Assembly (NCBI RefSeq): GCF_017352135.1
Contig: NZ_CP071454.1
Location: 2,009,001-2,073,000, forward strand
Reading direction: 5' to 3'
Source of the DNA: Rhizobium lentis
GTDB taxonomy: Bacteria > Pseudomonadota > Alphaproteobacteria > Rhizobiales > Rhizobiaceae
DNA length: 64,000 nucleotides
Shown here one piece after another: positions 10,990 through 19,697 of the stretch. The notes beneath the pieces were generated by a model that was not told where the DNA came from, made no database searches, and was given only the letters and a program-made list of their open reading frames with translations. Every line of letters starts with the position of its first letter. Position 1 is the first letter of the stretch. The position numbers and the translations under genes are program-made.

Positions 10990-11307
10990 ATGCGTTTCCT
11001 GTTGCGTCTGGCCAGTCTTGTCGCGCTCGCGGCGGCCGTTATTGCCGGGACCATCGATTCGATTCAGTCTGTTGCTGCCTCCACCGTGGTGATGACGCCA
11101 ATGGCCGACGCCTGGCAGGATGTGAGCCCGGCCACGCTCATGTCACTGCAATCCTCTCTCTCCTATTATGTCCACCCGCGTTTTTACGCCTTCATCTTCC
11201 AGTGGCTGATGCTCCAGCCGGCCTTCGCGGTTTTCCTGGTGATCGCCCTGCTTCTCTGGATGGTCGGCTACAAGAAGCCGCCGGTCGCCGGTCGCTTCAC
11301 CGCCTAG
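10990..11307 (+). CDS. Small membrane protein of unknown function
   Basis: 105 residues with two membrane segments, one at about 5-27 (LLRLASLVALAAAVIAG) and one at about 75-95 (AFAVFLVIALLLWMVGY), joined by a loop of about 45 residues with SVAAS, a PMADAW segment and YYVHPRFYAF. The ATG at 10990 follows GGAGGAATTG; longer in-frame starts have no site. It resembles conserved hypothetical membrane proteins of Rhizobiaceae, but no domain is recognised. Confidence 0.7.
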   Translation: MRFLLRLASLVALAAAVIAGTIDSIQSVAASTVVMTPMADAWQDVSPATLMSLQSSLSYYVHPRFYAFIFQWLMLQPAFAVFLVIALLLWMVGYKKPPVAGRFTA

Positions 11308-11427
11308 CAAAGCGATTTCGCAAGCACGATGCGACGAGAAGTTTCAGCGGATTTCCACCGCCGGCCTTGCCCGCCATCGCTTGACGGATTGGCTAGAAAA
11401 TCCGCATTCTGAGGAGCTCGGCGTCCA

Positions 11428-11588
11428 AAAATCAGTCGCGACGAACTGATTTTCGGCAATCGCTGCAAATCTTTACCAGCTGAAAAATTTCTGGTGAATT
11501 TTTCCGTGAGCCATGCAAGGATGCGCGCAGCCAGGCCTCCGGGGGGAGGTCGGTGGTTCCGCAGACATGCCCGCAAAGGGCTTGCGGG
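11428..11588 (+). promoter_or_regulatory. Upstream region of the nucleoside importer with four stacked inverted repeats
   Basis: The 317 bases between 11307 and the bmp start hold no gene but four inverted repeats. AAAATCAGT-N8-ACTGATTTT (11428-11453) and GAAAAATT-N7-AATTTTTC (11482-11504) are AT-rich and operator-like; their centres are about 52 bases apart, close to five helical turns. Two GC-rich hairpins follow: GGCCTCC-GGGG-GGAGGTC (11534-11551, one G:U pair) and CCCGCAA-N5-TTGCGGG (11570-11588), 37 bases before the start codon. Roles as repressor sites and mRNA leader structures are inferred. Confidence 0.45.
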
Positions 11589-11624
11589 AGGACCCCTAAC
11601 GAATAGCAACAACAGGGCTGCACA

Positions 11625-12617
11625 ATGAAAAAATCCCTTCTCACTCTCCTTGCCGTGGCTGCCATGTCGACGACGGCGCTTGCCGCCGATGTCAAGCCGG
11701 CGCTGGTTTACGGCACCGGCGGGAAGTTCGATAAGTCTTTCAACGAAGCGGCCTATAACGGCGCCGAGAAGTTCAAGGCCGAGACCGGCATCGCCTATCG
11801 CGATTTCGAGCCGACCGGCGACACCCAGGGCGAACAGGCCATCCGCAACTTCGCGAGCCGCGGTTTCAACCCAGTTGTTGCCGTCTCCTTCGCCTGGACC
11901 TCGGCCATTGAGAAGGTCGCAGCCGAATTCCCCGACACCAAGTTCGTCATCGTTGATTCCGTCGTTGACAAGCCGAACGTTCGCTCGGTCGTCTATAAGG
12001 AAGAGGAAGGATCCTATCTCGTCGGTATCCTCGCCGGGATGGCGTCCAAGACCGGCAAGGTCGGCTTCGTCGGCGGCATGGACATTCCGCTGATCCGCAA
12101 GTTCGAATGCGGCTACGAGCAGGGCGCCCGCGCCGCCAAGGCCGACATCCAGGTGTTCCAGAACATGACCGGCACTACGGGTGCGGCCTGGAATGACCCG
12201 GTTCGCGGCGGTGAGCTCACCAAGAACCAGATCGATCAGGGCGCCGATGTCATTTACGCGGCAGCCGGCGCCACCGGCCTCGGCGTTCTTCAGACCGCAG
12301 CCGACAACAAGAAGCTGTCGATCGGTGTCGACTCCAACCAGAACCATCTGCATCCGGGCTCGGTCCTGACCTCGATGGTCAAGCGCGTCGACCTCGCCGT
12401 TTACAACGCCTATACCGACACCAAGAACGACAAGTTCACCGCAGGCGTTCAGGCCCTCGGCGTCAAGGAAGACGGTGTCGGCGCCGCGATCGACGATAAT
12501 AACAAGTCGCTGATCACCCCGGAAATGCAGGCCGCCGTCGACAAGGCCAAAGCCGATATCATCGCCGGAACCATCAAGGTTCACGATTATACCTCGGACA
12601 ACGCTTGCCCGAAGTGA
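11625..12617 (+). CDS. BMP-family nucleoside ABC transporter binding protein
   Basis: 330 residues. Cleavable Sec signal (KKSLLTLLAVAAMSTTALA) followed by a basic membrane protein (BMP/PnrA) fold: GTGGKFDKSFNEAAYNGAEK, then VGFVGGMDIPLIRKFECGYE and ADVIYAAAGATGLGVL. PnrA-like proteins bind purine nucleosides in the periplasm. The start ATG has only a weak CAGGG site, with a hairpin just upstream. It heads the importer operon, and a strong hairpin after it suggests more binding protein is made than transporter. Confidence 0.9.
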   Translation: MKKSLLTLLAVAAMSTTALAADVKPALVYGTGGKFDKSFNEAAYNGAEKFKAETGIAYRDFEPTGDTQGEQAIRNFASRGFNPVVAVSFAWTSAIEKVAAEFPDTKFVIVDSVVDKPNVRSVVYKEEEGSYLVGILAGMASKTGKVGFVGGMDIPLIRKFECGYEQGARAAKADIQVFQNMTGTTGAAWNDPVRGGELTKNQIDQGADVIYAAAGATGLGVLQTAADNKKLSIGVDSNQNHLHPGSVLTSMVKRVDLAVYNAYTDTKNDKFTAGVQALGVKEDGVGAAIDDNNKSLITPEMQAAVDKAKADIIAGTIKVHDYTSDNACPK

Positions 12618-12644
12618 TCAGCGCCCTGATGTAACATCGAGATC

Positions 12645-12690
12645 GGGCGTATGGCGGAGGGGATTTTCGCCATACGCCCTTTTCTTATTT
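12645..12690 (+). terminator. Hairpin terminator between binding protein and ATPase genes
   Basis: 12-base perfect inverted repeat GGGCGTATGGCG (12645-12656) and CGCCATACGCCC (12668-12679) followed by TTTTCTTATTT. The next gene starts at 12701, inside the same transcription unit, so it probably acts as a partial terminator that lowers downstream expression and stabilises the binding-protein mRNA. Confidence 0.85.
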
Positions 12691-12700
12691 GGAGCCTGCA

Positions 12701-14212
12701 GTGACAGATAAGCCCGCTATCGAGCTTGTCGGCATCGATAAGAAATTCGGTGCCGTCCATGCCAACAAGGACATCAACCTTACCGTTGCCAAGGGGACGA
12801 TCCACGGCATCATCGGCGAAAACGGCGCCGGCAAATCGACACTGATGTCGATCATCTACGGCTTTTACCATGCCGACAGCGGCGAAATCCGCGTCAACGG
12901 CAATCCGGTCACCATCCGTGACAGCCAGGCAGCGATCGCCACCGGCATCGGTATGGTGCACCAGCACTTCATGCTGGTGGATAATTTCACCGTGCTCGAG
13001 AACGTCATGCTCGGCGCCGAAGGCGGCTCGCTGCTGGCCCGAGGTGTCACCTCGGCCCGCGCCGAGCTCAAGCGGCTGGAAACGGAATACGGCCTCGAGG
13101 TCGATCCGGACGCGCTGATCGAAGAGCTTCCGGTCGGCCTGCAGCAGCGCGTCGAAATCTTGAAAGCCATGTATCGTGGCGCCGAGATCCTGATCCTCGA
13201 CGAGCCGACAGGCGTGTTGACGCCGGCCGAAGCAGATCACCTCTTCCGCATTCTCAAGGTGCTGCGTGACCAGGGCAAGACGATCATTCTCATCACCCAT
13301 AAGCTGCGCGAGATCATGGCGATCACCGATACGGTCTCTGTCATGCGCCGCGGCGAGATGGTCGCGACCCGCAAGACGGCGGAAACGACGGTGGAGGAGC
13401 TTGCCGAGCTGATGGTCGGCCGCCGCGTGCTGCTGCGCGTGCAGAAGGGCGAGGCAAATCCCGGCGCCGCCGTACTCTCCGTCCGCAACCTGACGGTCAA
13501 GGACAATCGCGGCGTCACCATGGTCGACAATGTCTCCTTCGACGTGCGCGCCGGAGAGATCGTCGGCGTTGCCGGTGTCGCCGGCAACGGCCAGTCCGAA
13601 CTGCTGGAGGCGATCGCCGGCATCCGCAAGCCGGCCTCCGGCGAAATCCTTCTCGACGGCCAGACGATCGACAAGGCCGACCCCGCCCGCCTGCGCGAAC
13701 TCGGCCTCGCCCATATTCCCGAGGACCGCCACCACATGGGCCTGGTGTTGAAATTCGAGGAATACGAAAATTCCGTGCTCGGCTATCACCGCCGCCCGGG
13801 CTACAGCAGAGGGCCGTTGCTCGATCTCGAAGCGATCCGCAAGGATGCGATGGAGAAGATCGAAAAATACGACATCCGCCCGCCGAACCCGCGGCTGAAG
13901 ACGGCGAATTTCTCTGGCGGCAACCAGCAGAAGATCGTCGTCGCCCGCGAGATAGAACGCGATCCGAAGATGCTGATCATCGGCCAGCCGACCCGCGGCG
14001 TCGATATCGGCGCCATCGAATTCATCCACCGCCGGATCATCGAAATGCGCGACGCAGGCAAGGCGATCCTGCTCGTCTCCGTCGAACTCGATGAAATCCG
14101 TTCACTTTCAGACCGTATCCTTGTCATGTTCGCCGGCCACGTGGTCGGCGAGAAGACGCCCGATGCCGGTGAACAGACCCTCGGCCTGATGATGGCCGGC
14201 ATTGCCGCGTGA
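12701..14212 (+). CDS. Nucleoside ABC transporter ATPase (two ABC domains)
   Basis: 503 residues with two fused ABC domains, as in NupA/RbsA-type importers. Domain 1 has Walker A GENGAGKST, a reduced signature LPVGLQQRVE and Walker B ILILDEPTGVLTP. Domain 2 has a degenerate Walker A (GVAGNGQSE), a canonical FSGGNQQK signature and IIGQPTRGVD in place of a normal Walker B glutamate. Such asymmetry is usual in this family, where the active ATP site pairs the domain 1 Walker A with the domain 2 signature. Start is GTG 12701 with GGAG six bases upstream. Confidence 0.92.
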   Translation: MTDKPAIELVGIDKKFGAVHANKDINLTVAKGTIHGIIGENGAGKSTLMSIIYGFYHADSGEIRVNGNPVTIRDSQAAIATGIGMVHQHFMLVDNFTVLENVMLGAEGGSLLARGVTSARAELKRLETEYGLEVDPDALIEELPVGLQQRVEILKAMYRGAEILILDEPTGVLTPAEADHLFRILKVLRDQGKTIILITHKLREIMAITDTVSVMRRGEMVATRKTAETTVEELAELMVGRRVLLRVQKGEANPGAAVLSVRNLTVKDNRGVTMVDNVSFDVRAGEIVGVAGVAGNGQSELLEAIAGIRKPASGEILLDGQTIDKADPARLRELGLAHIPEDRHHMGLVLKFEEYENSVLGYHRRPGYSRGPLLDLEAIRKDAMEKIEKYDIRPPNPRLKTANFSGGNQQKIVVAREIERDPKMLIIGQPTRGVDIGAIEFIHRRIIEMRDAGKAILLVSVELDEIRSLSDRILVMFAGHVVGEKTPDAGEQTLGLMMAGIAA

Positions 14213-14219
14213 GGCCTTA

Positions 14220-15323
14220 ATGAGCACTGCTTCCGTTCCGCTACCAAACTGGATCAATTACGGTCTCATCCCGCTTTTGAACCTGATCGTCGCTTTCCTG
14301 ATATCGGGCTTTGTCGTCTGGCTGATCGGCGAAAGCCCGCTGGCCGCTCTATCGCTGCTCATCGAAGGTGCCTTCGGCAGCGGTGAAGGCATTGGCTTCA
14401 CGCTCTATTATGCCACAAGTTTCATCTTCACCGGCCTTTCGGTCGCCATCGCCATCCATGCCGGTCTCTTCAACATCGGCTCGGAAGGTCAGGCCTATAT
14501 TGGTGGGCTTGGCTGTGCGCTGGTGGCACTCGCGCTTGACAATTATGTGCCTTGGTATGTGACGATGCCGATCGCCGTTATCGGCGCCGGCCTCTTCGGC
14601 GCCGCCTGGGCCTTCATTCCCGCCTTTCTGCAGGCCAAGCGCGGCAGCCATATCGTCATCACGACGATTATGTTCAACTATATCGCGGCCGCCCTCATGG
14701 TCTATTTGCTGGTGCATGTGCTGATCGTGCCGGGAAAGATGGCGCCCGAAACACGCACCTTCCTCGAAGGCGGACAGCTTCCGAAGCTCGGTTGGATCAT
14801 GACCATGTTCGGTTCCAAGCTCGGTGCGGCCCCCTTCAACGTCTCCTTCATCATCGCCCTGTTCGCCGCCTGGTTCGTCTGGGTATTGGTCTGGCGCAGC
14901 AAGCTCGGCTTCGACATGCGCACGCTGGGCATGAGCCCTACAGCCGCCGATTATGCCGGCACGCCCCATGCGCGTACCATAATCATCGCCATGCTGCTCT
15001 CTGGCGCACTCGCCGGCATGATGGCGCTCAATCCGGTCATGGGCTCGTCGGCCCGTCTGCAGGTGGAGTTCGTTGGCGGCGCCGGTTTCGTCGGCATTGC
15101 CGTCTCGCTGATGGGCCGGAATCATCCGCTCGGCATCATCTTCGCCGCAATCCTTTTCGGCACTCTCTATCAGGGCGGAGACTGGATCTCCTTCGAAATG
15201 CCGAACATCACCCGGGAAATGATCCTCGTTATCCAGGGTCTGGTGATCCTGTTTGCCGGTGCTTTGGAGTATATGTTCCGGCCGGCGATGGTGCACCTCT
15301 ATCAACAGTTCCAGCGAGCCTGA
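14220..15323 (+). CDS. Nucleoside ABC transporter permease 1
   Basis: 367 residues, about eight to ten membrane segments, of the BPD_transp_2 family (as in NupP/YufP). The family stretches HAGLFNIGSEGQAYIGGLG and GAGFVGIAVSLMGRNHPLG are visible. ATG 14220 lies seven bases after the ATPase stop with GAGG upstream; earlier in-frame codons overlap the ATPase gene and were excluded. It pairs with the next gene to form the channel. Confidence 0.92.
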   Translation: MSTASVPLPNWINYGLIPLLNLIVAFLISGFVVWLIGESPLAALSLLIEGAFGSGEGIGFTLYYATSFIFTGLSVAIAIHAGLFNIGSEGQAYIGGLGCALVALALDNYVPWYVTMPIAVIGAGLFGAAWAFIPAFLQAKRGSHIVITTIMFNYIAAALMVYLLVHVLIVPGKMAPETRTFLEGGQLPKLGWIMTMFGSKLGAAPFNVSFIIALFAAWFVWVLVWRSKLGFDMRTLGMSPTAADYAGTPHARTIIIAMLLSGALAGMMALNPVMGSSARLQVEFVGGAGFVGIAVSLMGRNHPLGIIFAAILFGTLYQGGDWISFEMPNITREMILVIQGLVILFAGALEYMFRPAMVHLYQQFQRA

Positions 15324-15333
15324 GGAACGGACG

Positions 15334-16305
15334 ATGGATTACTACGACATCTTCATCAACGTCCTGAGCTCAACGGTTAGGCTCTCGATCCCGCTGATCT
15401 TTACGGCGCTCGCCGGGCTGTTTTCCGAGCGCGCCGGCGTTTTCGACATCGGTCTTGAGGGCAAGATGCTGGGTTCGGCCTTTGCCGCTGCCTGTGTCGC
15501 CTATCTCACCGGTTCGGCGTGGATCGGGCTCGGCGCCGGGGTCGTCTGCTCGGTGGCGCTCAGCCTGGTGCATGGCTTTGCCTCGATCACCAATCGCGGC
15601 AACCAGATCATCTCGGGTGTGGCCATCAACTTCTTCATCGCCGGTATCACCATCGTGCTCGGCCAGGCCTGGTTCGGCCAAGGGGGTCGGACGCCGCAGC
15701 TGCCGCCGGATGCCCGCTTCGCGCCGATCATCCTGCCGGGCGCCGATGCCATCCGCGACATACCGATCATCGGCCCGCTCTACGCCAACGTCATCTCAGG
15801 CAACAATATCCTTACCTATCTCGCCTTCCTCGCCGTGCCCTTCTCCTGGTGGGTTCTCTACCGCACGCGTTTCGGCCTCCGGCTACGCGCCGTCGGCGAA
15901 AATCCCGGCGCGGTTGATACGGCGGGCATTTCGGTCGCCTGGCTGCGCTACCGCGCCGTCATGTGCGCCGGCATTCTCTGCGGCTTCTCCGGCACCTATC
16001 TGGCGATCGCCCAGTCCGCCGCCTTCATCAAGGACATGTCGGCCGGCAAGGGTTATATCGCGCTCGCGGCGCTGGTCTTCGCCAAGTGGAAGCCGGTGCC
16101 GGTCATGTTCGCCTGCCTGCTCTTCGGCTTCCTCGACGCGCTGGCGAACTTCATGCAGGGCAAGCAGGTGCCGCTGATCGGCCAGGTTCCGGTCCAGGTC
16201 TTCCAGGCGCTGCCTTATATCCTGACCTGCGTGCTGCTTGCCGGCTTCATCGGCGTCGCAATCCCGCCGAAGGCCGGCGGTGTGCCCTATACGAAGGAGC
16301 GTTGA
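15334..16305 (+). CDS. Nucleoside ABC transporter permease 2
   Basis: 323 residues of the same BPD_transp_2 family (NupQ/YufQ type). It has FSERAGVFDIGLEGKMLGSA near residue 30, then TNRGNQIISGVAINFF and GKGYIALAALVFAKWKPV. ATG 15334 lies ten bases after the previous stop with TGAGGAA upstream. It is probably co-transcribed with cdd, which begins one base after its stop. Confidence 0.92.
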   Translation: MDYYDIFINVLSSTVRLSIPLIFTALAGLFSERAGVFDIGLEGKMLGSAFAAACVAYLTGSAWIGLGAGVVCSVALSLVHGFASITNRGNQIISGVAINFFIAGITIVLGQAWFGQGGRTPQLPPDARFAPIILPGADAIRDIPIIGPLYANVISGNNILTYLAFLAVPFSWWVLYRTRFGLRLRAVGENPGAVDTAGISVAWLRYRAVMCAGILCGFSGTYLAIAQSAAFIKDMSAGKGYIALAALVFAKWKPVPVMFACLLFGFLDALANFMQGKQVPLIGQVPVQVFQALPYILTCVLLAGFIGVAIPPKAGGVPYTKER

Positions 16306-16306
16306 C

Positions 16307-16696
16307 ATGTCCCACGACCTGTTCGAAGCCGCCCGCGGCGCCATGGCCTTTGCCCATGCGCCCTATTCGAAATTCCCGGTCGGTGCGGCGATCCGTGCCG
16401 AGGACGGCAAGGTCTATACCGGCGCCAACATCGAAAACCTCTCCTTTCCGCAAGGATGGTGCGCCGAACCGACGGCAATCAGCGCCATGATCATGGGCGG
16501 GGCCAGGAAGATCGTCGAAATGGCCGTCATTGCCGAGAAACTCCCGCTCTGCCCGCCCTGCGGCGGTTGCCGCCAGAAGATCTCCGAATTCGCCTCCAAG
16601 GACACGAAGATCTACCTCTGCGACGAGGCGGGCGTGAAGAAGACCATGACGATGGAAGAGCTTCTTCCCTTCAGTTTTGAGACGGAACTCGGATGA
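16307..16696 (+). CDS. cdd: Cytidine deaminase
   Basis: 129 residues, the size of tetrameric zinc cytidine deaminases. It converts cytidine and deoxycytidine to the uridine forms. Zinc ligands are in WCAEPTA (C with catalytic E) and in CPPCGGCRQ; the substrate-binding FPVGAAIRA and TGANIENLSF stretches are present. AAGGAGC precedes the start. The ATGA overlap with the next gene couples the two, and the position after the importer suggests direct use of imported nucleosides. Confidence 0.95.
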   Translation: MSHDLFEAARGAMAFAHAPYSKFPVGAAIRAEDGKVYTGANIENLSFPQGWCAEPTAISAMIMGGARKIVEMAVIAEKLPLCPPCGGCRQKISEFASKDTKIYLCDEAGVKKTMTMEELLPFSFETELG

Positions 16697-17493
16697 GGAC
16701 GACGGTCGATCTGCTCGCCGCATTGCTCGGTGCAATCAAGCCGCGCCACGGCATCGTGCTCGGCTCCGGCCTCGGTTCCCTCGTCGGCCAGCTGGAAGGC
16801 GCGGTGCGTATTCCCTATCGCGACCTGCCGGGCTTTCCCGTCAGCGCCGTCTCCGGCCATGCGGGCGAAGTCGTCGCCGGCCGCCTCGGCGGCAAGCCGG
16901 TCATCATGCTTTCCGGCCGCGTGCATTATTATGAGAAGGGCGATGCCAACGCCATGCGCCTGCCAATCGAGGTCTTGAAGGCGCTCGGCATCGAAGCGCT
17001 GATCCTGACCAATTCGGCCGGATCGTTACGCGACGACATGCCGCCCGGCTCGGTGATGCAGATTACCGATCACATCAATTATTCCGGCATGAACCCGCTG
17101 ATCGGCGAGGAGAGCGACCACCGCTTCGTCGGCATGACCAATGCCTATGATGCAGGTCTTGCCGCGGCGATGCGCAAGGCTGCAGCAAAGCTCAAGATCG
17201 AGCTGGCGCAGGGCGTCTATATGTGGTTCTCCGGTCCGAGCTTTGAAACGCCGGCCGAAATCCGCATGGCGCGCATTCTTGGCGCCGATGCCGTCGGCAT
17301 GTCGACGGTGCCCGAAGTCATCATCGCAAGAATGCTGGGTCTGAGGGTTGCCGCCGCCTCCGTTATCACCAACTATGGGGCTGGCATGACCGGCAATGAG
17401 CTCAGCCATGAGGAAACCAAGGACATGGCGCCCGTCGGCGGCGCCCGTCTAGCCGCCATACTGAAAGAGATGATTGCGGCCGGAACAGGATGA
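16693..17493 (+). CDS. Purine nucleoside phosphorylase (trimeric PNP type)
   Basis: 266 residues. It splits purine nucleosides with phosphate into base and ribose or deoxyribose 1-phosphate. Seen are IVLGSGLGSL (phosphate loop), SGHAGEVV, LTNSAGSLR, MWFSGPSFETPAEIRM and DAVGMSTVPEV, all typical of the PunA/XapA trimeric class rather than the hexameric DeoD class. The start ATG overlaps the cdd stop. A 10-base hairpin without T-tract follows at once. Confidence 0.93.
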   Translation: MRTTVDLLAALLGAIKPRHGIVLGSGLGSLVGQLEGAVRIPYRDLPGFPVSAVSGHAGEVVAGRLGGKPVIMLSGRVHYYEKGDANAMRLPIEVLKALGIEALILTNSAGSLRDDMPPGSVMQITDHINYSGMNPLIGEESDHRFVGMTNAYDAGLAAAMRKAAAKLKIELAQGVYMWFSGPSFETPAEIRMARILGADAVGMSTVPEVIIARMLGLRVAAASVITNYGAGMTGNELSHEETKDMAPVGGARLAAILKEMIAAGTG

Positions 17494-17517
17494 TTTTAGG
17501 CCGGGTCGCCTAAAATC
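17492..17517 (+). terminator. Hairpin after the purine nucleoside phosphorylase gene
   Basis: Ten-base perfect inverted repeat GATTTTAGGC / GCCTAAAATC around a six-base loop, overlapping the stop codon by two bases. No run of T follows on the plus strand, so it may slow or stabilise rather than end transcription. Confidence 0.45.
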
Positions 17518-17544
17518 TGAATTCTGTTCTCCATCACATAATTA

Positions 17545-17591
17545 GAGCATGATGTCGTCCGAAACCGCTCACACTTTTCGGCATCATGCTC
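17545..17591. repeat. Rhizobial palindromic intergenic repeat
   Basis: GAGCATGATG at 17545-17554 pairs with CATCATGCTC at 17582-17591, and inside them CCGAAA pairs with TTTCGG. I recognise this palindrome as a frequent intergenic repeat in Rhizobium and relatives. It ends only a few bases before the deoC ribosome binding site (GAGGAAG), so in mRNA it would form a hairpin directly upstream of deoC. Confidence 0.7.
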
Positions 17592-17605
17592 CAGAGGAAG
17601 CGAAA

Positions 17606-18382
17606 ATGAATAGCCATTCCATCCGGGAAACGGCGGCTGTCGCCCTTTCCCTTCTCGATCTCACCAATCTGAAGGACGATTGCACCGAAGCGCAGATCGA
17701 CGCACTCTGCGCCCGCGCGCAGACTCCCTTCGGCAACAGCGCCGCGATCTGCATCTGGCCGCACTTCGTCGCTTATGCCCGCAATATTCTCGGCACCGGC
17801 CATGTCGTGCGGATCGCGACGGTCGTCAACTTCCCTTCCGGCGAGATGGAAGTGGCAGATGTCGCCGCCGAAACGCGCGAGGCGATCGCCGACGGCGCCG
17901 ATGAGATCGATCTGGTCATTCCATACCGCAAGTTCATCACCGGCGATGAAAAGGCGGTGACCGACATGGTCAGGGCCATTCGCGCCGAGTGCACCGGACC
18001 GGTTCTCCTCAAGGTCATCATCGAGACCGGTGAGTTGAAGGATGCGGCTTTGATCCGCCGCGCTTCCGAGCTGGCCATCGAAGCCGGCGCGGATTTCATC
18101 AAGACCTCCACCGGCAAGGTTGCCGTCAACGCCACGCTCGAAGCGGCCGATATCATGATCCGGTCCATTCGCGAAAGTGGGCGCAAGGTCGGTTTCAAGC
18201 CGGCCGGCGGTATCGGCTCGGTCGCCGATGCGGCCCTTTATCTTAGCCTTGCCGAGACCATCATGACGCCGGACTGGCCGATGCCGTCGACCTTCCGTTT
18301 CGGCGCCTCTGGTCTGCTCGACGACATCCTGGCGGTTCTGAGTGGAGCGCAACCGGCCTCCGTTGCGGCGTCGAGCTATTGA
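17606..18382 (+). CDS. deoC: Deoxyribose-phosphate aldolase
   Basis: 258 residues. DeoC cleaves 2-deoxyribose 5-phosphate to glyceraldehyde 3-phosphate and acetaldehyde. The Schiff-base lysine lies in FIKTSTGKVAVNATLEA; VVNFPSGEMEVADV, DEIDLVIPY and KPAGGIG are also typical. ATG 17606 follows GAGGAAG; earlier in-frame ATGs fall inside the palindromic repeat and are rejected. deoA begins two bases after its stop. Confidence 0.95.
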   Translation: MNSHSIRETAAVALSLLDLTNLKDDCTEAQIDALCARAQTPFGNSAAICIWPHFVAYARNILGTGHVVRIATVVNFPSGEMEVADVAAETREAIADGADEIDLVIPYRKFITGDEKAVTDMVRAIRAECTGPVLLKVIIETGELKDAALIRRASELAIEAGADFIKTSTGKVAVNATLEAADIMIRSIRESGRKVGFKPAGGIGSVADAALYLSLAETIMTPDWPMPSTFRFGASGLLDDILAVLSGAQPASVAASSY

Positions 18383-18383
18383 A

Positions 18384-19691
18384 ATGATCCCGCAGGAGAT
18401 CATCCGGCGCAAGCGTAACGGCGAGGAACTCGGCGCCGCCGATATAAAGTCGTTTATCGGCGCGCTCGCCGCGGGTCAGCTGTCGGAAGGCCAGATCGGC
18501 GCGTTCGCCATGGCTGTCTGGTTCAAGGGCATGTCGCGAGCGGAAATCGTCGCGCTGACACTGGCAATGGCTGATTCCGGCGACAGGCTGCAATGGGTTG
18601 ATATCGACCGCCCGATTGCCGACAAACATTCGACCGGAGGCGTCGGCGACAATGTCTCGCTGATGCTGGCGCCGATTGCAGCCGCTTGCGGCCTCGCCGT
18701 TCCGATGATTTCAGGGCGCGGCCTCGGCCATACCGGTGGCACGCTGGATAAGCTAGAATCCATTCCCGGCTATACGATCACGCCGGATGCTGATCTGTTC
18801 CGCAGGGTCGTGAAGGAGGCAGGATGCGCCATCATCGGCCAGACCGGCGCCCTGGCTCCGGCCGACGGCAGGCTCTATGCCGTGCGCGATGTGACCGCAA
18901 CGGTCGATTCCATTCCCTTGATCACCGCCTCCATCCTGTCGAAGAAACTTGCGGCCGGGCTTCAGACGTTGGTGCTCGACGTCAAGGTCGGCAACGGTGC
19001 CTTCATGGCCGACCGCGTCCAGGCGGAGATCCTGGCGCATTCGCTGGTCGAGGTGGCCAATGGCGCAGGCGTGAAGACTTCGGCGCTGATCACCGACATG
19101 AATGAGCCGCTCGCGGATTGCGCCGGCAATGCCGTCGAAATGCGCAACTGTCTGAATTTTCTGGCCGGCAGAAAGACGGGCACGCGGCTCGAAACGGTCG
19201 TTTTGGCCTTCGCCGCCGAAATGCTGGTGAAATCGGGCATTGCCGTTTCGTCCGATGAAGGCGAGAGCATGGCGCGCCAGGCGTTGTCGTCGGGAAGGGC
19301 GGCCGAGGTTTTTGCCCGCATGGTGTCCATGCTCGGCGGCCCGGCGGATCTTGTCGAAAATCCCGAGAAGTATCTCGCCCGGGCGCCGGTGGAAAAACCT
19401 GTCCGGGCTTCACGCTCCGGCTGGCTTGCTGCCTGCGACGCCCGTGGCATCGGAGTCAGCGTTATCGATCTCGGCGGCGGCAGACGCCATCCCGCCGATC
19501 AGATCGACCATCGCGTCGGTTTCTCGGCACTGCTGCCCCTCGGCACCCGCGTGACGGCAGGCGAACCGATCGCGCTCGTCCATGCCGCCGACGACGCAGC
19601 GGCGGAAGGGGCCGCCGCCGCGCTTGCCGTGCATTACCGCATCGGCGAAGAAGAGCCCGAACTGACACCGGTCATTGCCGGCCTTATCTGA
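18384..19691 (+). CDS. deoA: Thymidine phosphorylase
   Basis: 435 residues. DeoA splits thymidine and deoxyuridine with phosphate to base and deoxyribose 1-phosphate. The glycine-rich phosphate-binding stretch DKHSTGGVGDNVSLM is at about 82-96, followed by MISGRGLGHTGGTLDKLES, the DVKVGNGAFM segment and a C-terminal pyrimidine-phosphorylase domain (VDLIGGG-like region seen as VIDLGGGRRHP). It is translated right after deoC and ends six bases from a convergent gene. Confidence 0.95.
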   Translation: MIPQEIIRRKRNGEELGAADIKSFIGALAAGQLSEGQIGAFAMAVWFKGMSRAEIVALTLAMADSGDRLQWVDIDRPIADKHSTGGVGDNVSLMLAPIAAACGLAVPMISGRGLGHTGGTLDKLESIPGYTITPDADLFRRVVKEAGCAIIGQTGALAPADGRLYAVRDVTATVDSIPLITASILSKKLAAGLQTLVLDVKVGNGAFMADRVQAEILAHSLVEVANGAGVKTSALITDMNEPLADCAGNAVEMRNCLNFLAGRKTGTRLETVVLAFAAEMLVKSGIAVSSDEGESMARQALSSGRAAEVFARMVSMLGGPADLVENPEKYLARAPVEKPVRASRSGWLAACDARGIGVSVIDLGGGRRHPADQIDHRVGFSALLPLGTRVTAGEPIALVHAADDAAAEGAAAALAVHYRIGEEEPELTPVIAGLI

Positions 19692-19697
19692 TAGGGA

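Noticed and set aside
10896-11384. 162-codon plus-strand frame overlapping the small membrane protein gene
   Set aside because: The other frame encodes two proper membrane helices with a good ribosome binding site; this one is a shadow.
11308-11624. Purine riboswitch upstream of the nucleoside importer
   Set aside because: The conserved three-way junction sequences of the purine aptamer are not visible; only simple inverted repeats are present.
12587-14029. 480-codon antisense frame opposite the nucleoside transporter ATPase gene
   Set aside because: Typical GC-rich shadow frame; sense strand carries intact ABC motifs and no ribosome binding site precedes the antisense start.
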